From assembly GCA_039024295.1 (NCBI GenBank), contig JBCDIQ010000255.1, positions 1 to 8,670 of the forward strand: a stretch of DNA of 8,670 bases, in the 5' to 3' direction. Below the pieces are notes generated by a model that searched no databases, was not told the origin of the DNA, and saw only the letters and a program-made list of their open reading frames with translations. Position 1 is the stretch's first letter; every line of letters starts with the position of its first letter. A program made the position numbers and the translations under genes. Below are positions 1 through 6,142 of this stretch, one piece after another. Source of the DNA: JBCDIQ01 sp039024295. GTDB taxonomy: Bacteria; Bacteroidota; Bacteroidia; J057.

Positions 1-997
1 ACCTCAATGGGCTCCCGGCCTGGACTGCCGGAGGTGACAATGAATAGTTTAGCTGGGAAGTCAGGGTAGCCGGGGTAGAAAATGCCCCTCCATTCCGAAT
101 GGTATTTGTCAATTGATGCAAGACAATTTTATTATCTGCTCCTCTTCCCACGTTGTCTACAAAATAATAAGGGGGGCCTAGGGGCTCCGTGGCACCCAAC
201 ACCGGACAAAGAGAAAAGGTTCCCCTTAGGTAATGGGGTTGAACGGTAAGTTCCTTTCCGGCAAAGGCACTGTCTAACTCAATCTGATACACCACCGCCC
301 CTTGCGCTTCCGGTTCCTCATCAAATAAATTGGTGGTAAGCAGCAGCTCGTCCTTTGTAAGGCCTATTTGGGGATAATCCGACCAAACCGGCACCCCTGT
401 TACGGGCACATTTCCCTCCAGGCCATAAGTAAACCAGGGATCTCTTGGGTCATTGGTGGAGGAAAAAGCGATTCGAATCGTAGAGGTTGAAGGCACCAGT
501 CCATCCAGACAGGTGATGATGAACCGATCTCGATTAGGGTCATATAATACGCGAGGGTCAAATTTATTTCCTGTTCCAACACCTGAGAATAAGCCATTCA
601 AGCTAATATCCAGCAAAAACTCACCCGTGGTGTCAAATGCAGCAATGTTGATGTTGACAACACTCACAATGATCCCATCTTTAGAAATGGCCAGGTCATT
701 GTCATTGGGGTTGCCAATGTTATTCGTATTGGCTGAAAACCCTGTAATGTAGGTCGGGGGACTTACTACATGGGTTTTATTGGTAGGTATCTCTGGAACT
801 GGAGCTTCTTTGATTTCTTCAATTGCAGATGAAGGGGAAGGAAGCGGACTATTTTTCAACCTCACCGTCCAGTCATTTTTGGGGGAAAGCGGATCAGTTA
901 TCCCTTCACATGAAACTTTCTGCACAGGAAGCTTGGTTGCCTGGGCCTGTATCAAAAGCGGCACTGCCGCCAACCAAATCGCTAGAAATACCTTCAT
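1..997 (-). CDS. Secreted beta-propeller-like protein, N-terminal part (C-terminus beyond window)
   Basis: The frame is open from an ATG at 997 down to the left edge, giving 332 residues with no stop, so the gene is cut by the window. Residues 1-20 (MKVFLAIWLAAVPLLIQAQA) look like a Sec signal peptide, cleaved near A18 or A20. The mature part resembles repetitive beta-blade exoproteins common in Bacteroidota. Visible are a DPRVLYDP segment (147-154) followed by DRFIITCLDG, a segment of the IAFSSTNDP type near 175-185, and WSDYPQIG (205-212) followed by a strand-rich LLLTTNLFD stretch. These recall sialidase-like or bacterial exo-propeller folds, but I see no catalytic residues. Three Cys occur (C30, about C163, about C264). 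It lies 51 bases downstream of the sorting-domain gene in the same direction, so co-transcription is likely. A T9SS sorting domain may lie in the missing C-terminus; that is inference. The gene is well supported; the function is uncertain. Confidence 0.82.
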   Translation of the reverse strand, partial: MKVFLAIWLAAVPLLIQAQATKLPVQKVSCEGITDPLSPKNDWTVRLKNSPLPSPSSAIEEIKEAPVPEIPTNKTHVVSPPTYITGFSANTNNIGNPNDNDLAISKDGIIVSVVNINIAAFDTTGEFLLDISLNGLFSGVGTGNKFDPRVLYDPNRDRFIITCLDGLVPSTSTIRIAFSSTNDPRDPWFTYGLEGNVPVTGVPVWSDYPQIGLTKDELLLTTNLFDEEPEAQGAVVYQIELDSAFAGKELTVQPHYLRGTFSLCPVLGATEPLGPPYYFVDNVGRGADNKIVLHQLTNTIRNGGAFSTPATLTSQLNYSLSPPAVQAGSPLR

Positions 998-1048
998 ACT
1001 TCAATATCGAAAATGGATGCGAGTTTGTTTGCAGGCAATTTAATTTCT

Positions 1049-1807
1049 CTACCTGCTTAACACAAAAGGACACGCCTTTTGCCCATCTTCAGATATCAAA
1101 CGAACAAAATAGGTACCATTTGCTCGACTGGGTGGCATAGGTAAAAACATTTGGGTGCCCAGTGAATAGGATTCCAGCACACTTCCAAATATGTCTAAGA
1201 CCTCTACCCTATCAGTTGGCTGTATGGTCCCTTCATAAATTACCTGAAGTTGGTTTCCAGCAAGTGGATTGGGGTACACCTTAAGCCGAGGAATTCCCAG
1301 GTGGGGGCCCACCTCCACTGTGGCTGAAAAGCCAGTCATGCCTCCAGGGTCTATCCAAGAAATACGGTAATATACACGGCCTGCTGGAGCTGTATGGTCT
1401 TGCCAAGCAAATGCCTCATTTACTGTAAACGCCTCTTCCAAGGTTAATTTTTCAAATGAGGAATCCGATTCCGGGCGTCTTTCAAGCCTTAACTGAGTGC
1501 CAGGCTCAAACTCCGATATCTGCCAGCTAAGGTCAACGGTTGAAAAATCGATCCGAGATGCCTGTAGGTGAATTTCCTGCTGAGACAATGACACCCCAGG
1601 ACTGGGTATTACATTGCACTGGTCGCAGGTAAGACAAGTTGTTGCAGTAGTTATTTCTCCCAAATCATAGGATGAACCGGAGTAGGATACCTGCCCTTCA
1701 TATGTGGGGATTGCAAAGAGAGCTTGGCCATAGGAGGCTCCTTGGTAAGACTGAGCGTAGGCCGATACCCTGATCAGCAATATCAACAAACAGATTAGGG
1801 TTCTCAT
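1049..1807 (-). CDS. Secreted Fn3-like protein with T9SS type A sorting domain
   Basis: A 252-residue protein. I chose the ATG at 1807 because it begins a clear signal peptide (MRTLICLLILLIRVSAYAQ, residues 1-19). A longer in-frame reading from a GTG at 1876 adds a basic leader that overlaps the upstream gene and buries the signal. Mature residues 20-52 are rich in Tyr, Gly and Ser, followed by a Cys cluster, C58-x2-C61-x2-C64. Residues of about 79-166 look like a fibronectin-III or similar beta-sandwich: VDLSW near 91-95, QLRLERR near 105-111, and VYYRISWID near 145-153. Residues of about 175-252 form a T9SS sorting domain: KVYPNP at 176-181, a DIFG turn, a GTYFVRL strand and a basic terminus ending LSR. 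The protein should cross the inner membrane by Sec and then be carried to the surface by the T9SS. It starts 2 bases after the stop of the Hcp-like gene, implying coupled translation. Its exact role is unknown. Confidence 0.88.
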   Translation of the reverse strand: MRTLICLLILLIRVSAYAQSYQGASYGQALFAIPTYEGQVSYSGSSYDLGEITTATTCLTCDQCNVIPSPGVSLSQQEIHLQASRIDFSTVDLSWQISEFEPGTQLRLERRPESDSSFEKLTLEEAFTVNEAFAWQDHTAPAGRVYYRISWIDPGGMTGFSATVEVGPHLGIPRLKVYPNPLAGNQLQVIYEGTIQPTDRVEVLDIFGSVLESYSLGTQMFLPMPPSRANGTYFVRLISEDGQKACPFVLSR

Positions 1808-1809
1808 AG

Positions 1810-2325
1810 CTATGGGATTGCTCGGTCGTTTATGACGTCCCAACCTAACCGAACGCCTGATACGGGATCCACCCACCTAATTTCTGCATAGGAAAGCGTA
1901 AAGGTCTCTCTTGTATTGCCATTATCAGCCGCGACGGTAAATTCTCCAATTCTGGCATTGGATAATTCTATGGCATAATAGGCTGTTAAGGTACCGGAGT
2001 TGGATCTTTGGTATACCAAGATGGATACAGAATTGAGCAGGGTATTATTCAGAATGGCTTGTTGGAGCCGGGGAGAACTTGCCGGGTCAATGGGCTTTTT
2101 CACCACAATTTCCCGATGCTGAAAGGTCCCTAACCCACTACCCGGTCCCGTAAACTGGTGCTCCAGGCACCCCAACTGAAAGTAACCGGTACCCGATTGC
2201 CCAGGCAGACTCGCTACCGGTCCACGCACATTGGGAAGTAGCAGGTAGTACTCATAAGACTGAGCTGAAGTCTGGGTAAAGGCTGTCCAGCAGGCAATTG
2301 CCCAAATGAAGATGAATGGTTTCAT
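1810..2325 (-). CDS. Secreted Hcp-like protein (T6SS tube-protein fold) with signal peptide
   Basis: A 171-residue protein with an ATG start at 2325. Residues 1-21 (MKPFIFIWAIACWTAFTQTSA) form a probable Sec signal peptide, cleaved before QSYEYYL. The mature part matches the Hcp family layout by eye. An opening strand with a NVRG element (32-35) is followed by FQHREIVVKKPIDPASSP (68-85), the counterpart of the Hcp stretch in which a Lys-Lys-x-Asp-x-Ala-Ser-Pro pattern follows a strand. Next come paired strands VSILVYQR (100-107) and YYAIELSNARIGEF (116-129), and a final ETFTLSYAEIRWVDP (140-154), matching the family's SLNYAKIE-type strand. Classical Hcp proteins build type VI secretion tubes and lack signal peptides, so this one probably acts in the periplasm or outside the cell. 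No other type VI gene is in the window. It lies 64 bases after the glycosyltransferase and 2 bases before a T9SS cargo gene. The family call is from memory of the fold pattern, not a search. Confidence 0.8.
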   Translation of the reverse strand: MKPFIFIWAIACWTAFTQTSAQSYEYYLLLPNVRGPVASLPGQSGTGYFQLGCLEHQFTGPGSGLGTFQHREIVVKKPIDPASSPRLQQAILNNTLLNSVSILVYQRSNSGTLTAYYAIELSNARIGEFTVAADNGNTRETFTLSYAEIRWVDPVSGVRLGWDVINDRAIP

Positions 2326-2389
2326 GTGATAACTTTTCCTGTTGGTCGGCCTGATTCATGTGGGTATCACCAACAAAACCAATTTTCTG

Positions 2390-3523
2390 TCATTTTACTG
2401 TCCGGCCCTTCCAGGGATAGGCTTGCACCAGGCTGCCTGCAATTCCTATCCAAAGCACATATGCCAGGTATAAAGGCTGCATGGGAAGGATGTACCTGAG
2501 GAGGTCTTTCTTTTGAAAAAAATTGGCAGCCCTTGAAAGCACAAAAATATCTCCCCCTACCTTTGCTACTATCAATCCGAGCATCCACCAGACAAGGAAG
2601 GGAAACCAAATGGCTCCCAGGCCTAAAATGGGAATTCCCAAAAAGGCCAGATAGGCAACGGATTGTATATAATTTACCCTTTTGCTGTAGTAAGCCCGGA
2701 TTTTACTCACCCACCTCAATCGCTGAGCTTTGAGGTCAGGCCAATTATCCAATGCTGGCGTTTTTACAATAGCCTCCCTACAAGCCATAAAGTCAAGGTT
2801 GTATTTTCCCAAGGCATGGATCTTTTGTAGCAGCAATTCATCATCTCCGGAAGCCACATGATCAACTCCCTTGAACCCTTCCACTTCCTCAAATACAGAT
2901 TTACGGTATGCCATATTGGCCCCATTGCACATGTTGGGAAAGCCTCGTAGCAGCGAACCTGCCCCCAGGGTCACCAGCCCCATGGATTCCAGGCTTTGGA
3001 TCTTTTCCAACAGGGTTTTCCCATGGGTCAATTGGATAGGTCCTGAAATAAATGCGGTCTTTTCCTCAAAGGCTGTGGCCATTTGGTGTAACCAACCTGG
3101 ATTTACCATGCAGTCTGCATCTGTTTGCACAATGATTTCCCCCTTTGCTAAGCCAATCCCAGCTGTAATGGCTGCTTTTTTGTAGGCGAAGGTTTCTCCT
3201 TGCAGTTCCATTCGGCAAACCCTGAGTTGAGGGTATGAGCTGGCTAGGGTTTCAGCAATGGAAGCAGTTTCGTCTACAGAATGATCGTCTACCAAAATTA
3301 CCTCCCATTCCCCTGCATAGGTTTGTTTCAGTACTGATGTGAGACACTCTTCCAGGGTTGCTGCTTCATTTCGTGCAGGAATCACCACGCTAACAGAGGG
3401 GAGTCTATTTTTTGTTGCCAGACAGGTTTTTCTGGAAAAAGCCATTGCCGAAAGCAGCATGAACCTCAGGTAGTAGGCCATGCACAAGACAAAAAACAGG
3501 GCTATGAGCAAGGGTAGGGTCAC
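2390..3523 (-). CDS. Membrane-associated family 2 glycosyltransferase
   Basis: A 377-residue GT-A fold glycosyltransferase that probably transfers an activated sugar to a lipid or polysaccharide acceptor at the cytoplasmic face of the inner membrane; donor and acceptor cannot be told from sequence. A transmembrane helix spans about 3-27. The GT2 core starts at VSVVIPARNE (44-53). The nucleotide-binding acidic pair is VDDHS (78-82), the DxD metal motif is TDADC (134-138), the catalytic-base region is SGDDELLL (225-232), and QRLRW (267-271) is the acceptor-side motif of processive-like GT2 enzymes. Two or three hydrophobic segments follow (about 287-329 and 344-366), and the protein ends with a PWKGR tail. 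Translation appears to start at GTG 3523: a TAA lies in frame 24 bases upstream with no ATG between, and the first internal ATG (residue 15) would cut the first helix. It is divergent from rdgB across 51 bases and heads the minus-strand cluster of secreted-protein genes. Confidence 0.92.
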   Translation of the reverse strand: MTLPLLIALFFVLCMAYYLRFMLLSAMAFSRKTCLATKNRLPSVSVVIPARNEAATLEECLTSVLKQTYAGEWEVILVDDHSVDETASIAETLASSYPQLRVCRMELQGETFAYKKAAITAGIGLAKGEIIVQTDADCMVNPGWLHQMATAFEEKTAFISGPIQLTHGKTLLEKIQSLESMGLVTLGAGSLLRGFPNMCNGANMAYRKSVFEEVEGFKGVDHVASGDDELLLQKIHALGKYNLDFMACREAIVKTPALDNWPDLKAQRLRWVSKIRAYYSKRVNYIQSVAYLAFLGIPILGLGAIWFPFLVWWMLGLIVAKVGGDIFVLSRAANFFQKKDLLRYILPMQPLYLAYVLWIGIAGSLVQAYPWKGRTVK

Positions 3524-3574
3524 TTTTGATTTTGGAAGCGCAATTTAGGATATTTCGCGCCACATACCCCATCT

Positions 3575-4162
3575 ATGAAAACCCGTATTTTTTTTGGCAC
3601 CAATAACCCGAACAAACTCAGGGAAATTGCAGATTTATTGCCGGAACAATTTGAACTGGTCAGTTTCCGTGACCTGGATGAACCCTTGGAGGTCGAAGAA
3701 CCAGATCCAACCTTGGAAGGAAATGCTGCCATCAAGGCAAATGCATTTCATGCACATACCGGACTGCCCTGTTTTTCAGACGATACTGGACTGGAAGTGG
3801 AAGCGATTGGTGGCCTTCCCGGGGTACGATCCGCCCGATATGCAGGGCCAGACGGCAATGCCGAAGCAAATATGAGCAAGCTACTTGCAGCACTGGAAGG
3901 AAAAGCGAACCGAAGTGCCCAATTCCGGACAGTAATTGCTTACCATGATGGGAAGGAAGTGCATTTTTTTGAAGGGGTAGTGAAAGGAAGCATCCGCGCA
4001 GAACGAAGCGGAACAGAAGGATTTGGCTATGACCCCATCTTCCAACCTGACGGACATACAATAACCTTTGCAGAGATGGACAAGGCGGAAAAGAACCAAA
4101 TTTCACACAGAGGTCGTGCCATCCGAAAATTCATTGCCTACCTTGAATCAGTTTCCAATTGA
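3575..4162 (+). CDS. rdgB: XTP/dITP pyrophosphatase (RdgB/HAM1 family)
   Basis: A 195-residue protein of normal family length. RdgB enzymes hydrolyse ITP, dITP and XTP to monophosphate plus pyrophosphate, keeping deaminated purines out of DNA and RNA; they are cytosolic homodimers. Family signatures are all present: the N-terminal phosphate-binding TNNPNKLREI (9-18), SDDTGLEVEA (68-77) with D70 as the expected catalytic/metal acidic residue, a PGVRSARYAG turn (82-91), the base-recognition FGYDPIF (150-156), and KNQISHRGRA (173-182). No key residue looks lost. No Shine-Dalgarno sequence precedes the ATG at 3575. A weak Bacteroidota-type promoter could lie in the 51-base divergent gap (TTTG at 3525-3528, then TATTTCG at 3551-3557), but the match to TAnnTTTG is poor. 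The stop overlaps the udk start (TGATG at 4160-4164), so the two genes are very likely one transcript with coupled translation. Confidence 0.97.
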   Translation: MKTRIFFGTNNPNKLREIADLLPEQFELVSFRDLDEPLEVEEPDPTLEGNAAIKANAFHAHTGLPCFSDDTGLEVEAIGGLPGVRSARYAGPDGNAEANMSKLLAALEGKANRSAQFRTVIAYHDGKEVHFFEGVVKGSIRAERSGTEGFGYDPIFQPDGHTITFAEMDKAEKNQISHRGRAIRKFIAYLESVSN

Positions 4163-4785
4163 TGAATAAAAAACCGTACATCATAGGCATCTGTGGAGGC
4201 AGTGCTTCCGGCAAGACTTTCTTCCTGGAGCAATTGCGAAGCCGTTTGCCAGAAGATCGGCTGACCTTCATTTCCCAAGATAATTACTACAAAAAGAAGG
4301 AAGAACAGACACGAGACGAGGAAGGCTTGATAAATTTTGACCACCCAGATTCTGTCAAATTAAATGAGCTGGAGCAAGACCTGGAACGCTTGCTTAAGGG
4401 AGAAACCCTACAACGAGAAGAATATACGTTTAACAACCCAAATTGGAAGCCGAAACTCCTCACCTACACTCCCACTGACATCATCATCCTGGAAGGACTC
4501 TTTATTTTCTGGCAAGAAAACCTCGCCAAGCTCATTGACCTGAAAGTATTTGTGGATGCAGATGAAAATGTGAGGCTGAGCAGAAGGATTCGCCGGGACT
4601 TACATGAGCGCGGTTATCCGGTAGAAGAGGTTTTGCGGGACTATTCCAAATTTGTAGCTCCGATGTACCGAAAATTTGTCGAGCCGACGAAAAGGCGGGC
4701 GGACATCATTGTTCAAAACAATCACCACATCTACAAAGCCATTGATGTGCTGATGAATCACTTAAAAGCTGTGTTGGACAGATAA
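4162..4785 (+). CDS. udk: Uridine kinase
   Basis: A 207-residue P-loop kinase of the uridine kinase/phosphoribulokinase family. It phosphorylates uridine (and usually cytidine) with ATP or GTP in pyrimidine salvage in the cytosol. Visible motifs are the Walker A GGSASGKT (12-19), QDNYYK (39-44) carrying the catalytic Asp D40, NFDHPDSV (58-65) for nucleoside binding, a Walker-B-like IIILEGLFIF (107-116), the RRIRRDLHERG lid region, and FVEPTKRRADIIV near the end, which matches the FVEPSKRYADIII signature of Udk. The Walker A variant GSASGKT and DYSKFVAPMYRKF instead of the E. coli-like QYxxTVRPMH suggest a lineage-specific version. I place the start at ATG 4162, which overlaps the rdgB stop. 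A TTG one codon upstream is also in frame but adds only a second Met-equivalent. It ends one base before the convergent DUF4199 gene's stop codon. Confidence 0.95.
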   Translation: MNKKPYIIGICGGSASGKTFFLEQLRSRLPEDRLTFISQDNYYKKKEEQTRDEEGLINFDHPDSVKLNELEQDLERLLKGETLQREEYTFNNPNWKPKLLTYTPTDIIILEGLFIFWQENLAKLIDLKVFVDADENVRLSRRIRRDLHERGYPVEEVLRDYSKFVAPMYRKFVEPTKRRADIIVQNNHHIYKAIDVLMNHLKAVLDR

Positions 4786-4786
4786 G

Positions 4787-5377
4787 TTATTTTTTCCTTT
4801 TGGCAGCTTTAGCCGCTTTTTTTCTTTTCTTTTCAGCGGCTTCCTCTGCAGCAATTGCAGCGTCCCGCTCACGTTCAAATCGTTTGAATTGCTTACGGCG
4901 GAGGTACAGGGTCACTATCAAGGCTAACATAATGCCTTGTCCAATCTGGAAAACCCATTTTTGAAAAATGAACCTGCGAAAATCCAGTCCTTCCAAGTCT
5001 CGATCAGCCCTTCCTGGAGAAGTTCCCGCCTCGATCATTTGGGCGCGCGTCCATTCTTTAAGGTTGGCGATATAATCCGGGCTGATGGCGGAATAATAAA
5101 AATAACTAAATACTCCCACAACACCTGCGCTGACAACCACAATGACAAGTCCAGCAAATACCCCCTTACGTAAATCAAACTCTTCATTTGGGTTTTCATT
5201 TACCTTTTCTTTCAGCCCTCGAAATAAAGGAAACAGCAAGATAAACGGGCTTACCCAGAAAGAAAGCTGGCTGTAGGGAATCTTCTCGGGTTCGTGGAAA
5301 CCCAAAAAGTACTCGATCAGCATCCACAGACAAATAGCTCCAGCACCAATAAATCCGTATTTAAATTCTGGTCTCAT
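4787..5377 (-). CDS. DUF4199-like inner-membrane protein with Lys/Ala-rich tail
   Basis: A 196-residue integral membrane protein. The pattern fits the DUF4199 family of Bacteroidota: a short N-terminus with KYGFIGAGAICLWMLIEY (6-23), four hydrophobic segments (about 7-27, 38-54, 71-95 and 140-159), and FSYFYYSAISPDYI (90-103), which matches the family's conserved F-x-Y-x-Y-x-x-x-I-x-P-D-Y/F stretch. Function is unknown for the family. The last segment is followed by a highly charged tail (about 160-196) with about 13 Lys and 6 Arg mixed with Ala and Glu. It is probably cytosolic by the positive-inside rule and may form a helix or contact nucleic acid or acidic lipid. The ATG at 5377 overlaps the TAA of the upstream outer-membrane-like gene (TAATG), so the two genes are translationally coupled. 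The stop lies one base from the udk stop on the other strand. Confidence 0.85.
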   Translation of the reverse strand: MRPEFKYGFIGAGAICLWMLIEYFLGFHEPEKIPYSQLSFWVSPFILLFPLFRGLKEKVNENPNEEFDLRKGVFAGLVIVVVSAGVVGVFSYFYYSAISPDYIANLKEWTRAQMIEAGTSPGRADRDLEGLDFRRFIFQKWVFQIGQGIMLALIVTLYLRRKQFKRFERERDAAIAAEEAAEKKRKKAAKAAKRKK

Positions 5378-6015
5378 TAAAATCCGTAAATTATGCCAAG
5401 TCCAAAATTATTGTATTCTGCTCTCCCTGATGTAATGGTGTTGCCATCTATCAGGGTTCCATCATGAGTCGGTCTGGAAAGGGAGAAGTGGATACGGCCA
5501 ACTATCGGACCTCCTCCAGTAACCAGGGTAAGTTCAATTACAGCCGATGGATTTACAAACAACTGATTGAATCCGAAATCAATGACATTTCCAATGGGAT
5601 CAATACCTTCTAATCCGTTCATGTCCAGGTATGAAACAACCGCTCCTAAACCAGCCCCAATCCCAAAGCTTTGCTCGTTATAGGGAGTAGAATTGGCCCC
5701 AAGCCTGCCCATGAGGAATACGGGAAGCTGTGCCATCCAGCTGACTCCTCCATTCGTAATCCTCAGCCCAAATTGGGTAGAGGCATCTATGCCTCCACTG
5801 ATGAAGTCTGCCTTGTGACCAGCAACATAATAAGCTCCGATATTGATATTGGAAAATACGTAATTGGTTTCAAATCCTTGCAAGTTTGGATCTACAGGAT
5901 TTAGCGTAACGTATTCGAACATAAACCCAAAATGGGGCATGAGTTTGTCGGAAATCTGGCCTTGTATCCGGCCCATCACACAGAATATCAGAATACCCAA
6001 AAAAACAGGTCGCAT
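5377..6015 (-). CDS. Predicted outer-membrane beta-barrel protein
   Basis: A 212-residue protein with an ATG start at 6015. Residues 1-20 (MRPVFLGILIFCVMGRIQGQ) look like a Sec signal peptide ending before ISDKLMPHFG. The mature part alternates hydrophobic and polar or Gly residues in strands such as FGFMFEYVTL (29-38), NINIGAYYV (56-64), QFGLRIT (81-87), FGIGAGLGAVVSYL (117-130), VIELTLVTGGG (159-169), IVGRIHFSLS (171-180) and NFGLGIIYGF (203-212). The C-terminal Phe following an aromatic/aliphatic pattern is the usual signature of an outer-membrane barrel recognised by the BAM machinery. I do not recognise a specific family. Roughly 8 to 10 strands would make a small barrel. A Bacteroidota-like promoter may lie upstream at 6041-6075. 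The gene is coupled to the following DUF4199 gene by a one-base overlap, hinting at a joint envelope role. Confidence 0.8.
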   Translation of the reverse strand: MRPVFLGILIFCVMGRIQGQISDKLMPHFGFMFEYVTLNPVDPNLQGFETNYVFSNINIGAYYVAGHKADFISGGIDASTQFGLRITNGGVSWMAQLPVFLMGRLGANSTPYNEQSFGIGAGLGAVVSYLDMNGLEGIDPIGNVIDFGFNQLFVNPSAVIELTLVTGGGPIVGRIHFSLSRPTHDGTLIDGNTITSGRAEYNNFGLGIIYGF

Positions 6016-6040
6016 AGGTGAGGAATGTTTTATATTTAGC

Positions 6041-6075
6041 GAAAGATAGTACCCAGAAAGCAGGATGCCAACAAA
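6041..6075 (-). promoter_or_regulatory. Candidate Bacteroidota-type promoter for the outer-membrane protein gene
   Basis: On the minus strand, TATCTTTC (6048-6041) matches the Bacteroidota -7 consensus TAnnTTTG at all but the last base. Upstream there is TTTG (6075-6072) at a spacing of 23, or TTG (6071-6069) at 20, near the -33 position. A transcript would begin about 20-25 bases before the ATG at 6015. The short motif can occur by chance, so this is only a candidate. It overlaps the alternative N-terminal extension of the divergent PhzF gene, which agrees with that gene starting later at 6143. Confidence 0.3.
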
Positions 6076-6142
6076 TGAAGCTTATCTCCTCGTCACAAAC
6101 CAGTTGAGCATTCGGTCCTTGCAGAATTATACCCTCAAACCC

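Noticed and set aside
1810..1876. Longer start (GTG at 1876) for the sorting-domain gene
   Set aside because: It adds a basic, non-hydrophobic leader that hides a perfect signal peptide and overlaps the upstream gene by 67 bases.
1810..2325. Reading the Hcp-like gene as evidence of a type VI secretion system here
   Set aside because: There is no sheath, baseplate, VgrG or ATPase gene nearby, and the signal peptide argues against assembly in the cytoplasm.
2341..2374. Inverted repeat GTTGGT/ACCAAC between the glycosyltransferase and Hcp-like genes
   Set aside because: A six-base stem with a 22-base loop and no adjacent T-run on the minus strand is not a credible terminator.
3524..3574. Promoter TTTG (3525-3528) plus TATTTCG (3551-3557) for rdgB
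   Set aside because: It matches the -7 consensus at only three of six fixed positions; too weak to list as a feature.
3732..4106. 124-residue minus-strand frame inside rdgB
   Set aside because: It is fully antisense to a textbook RdgB with all motifs; its composition looks random.
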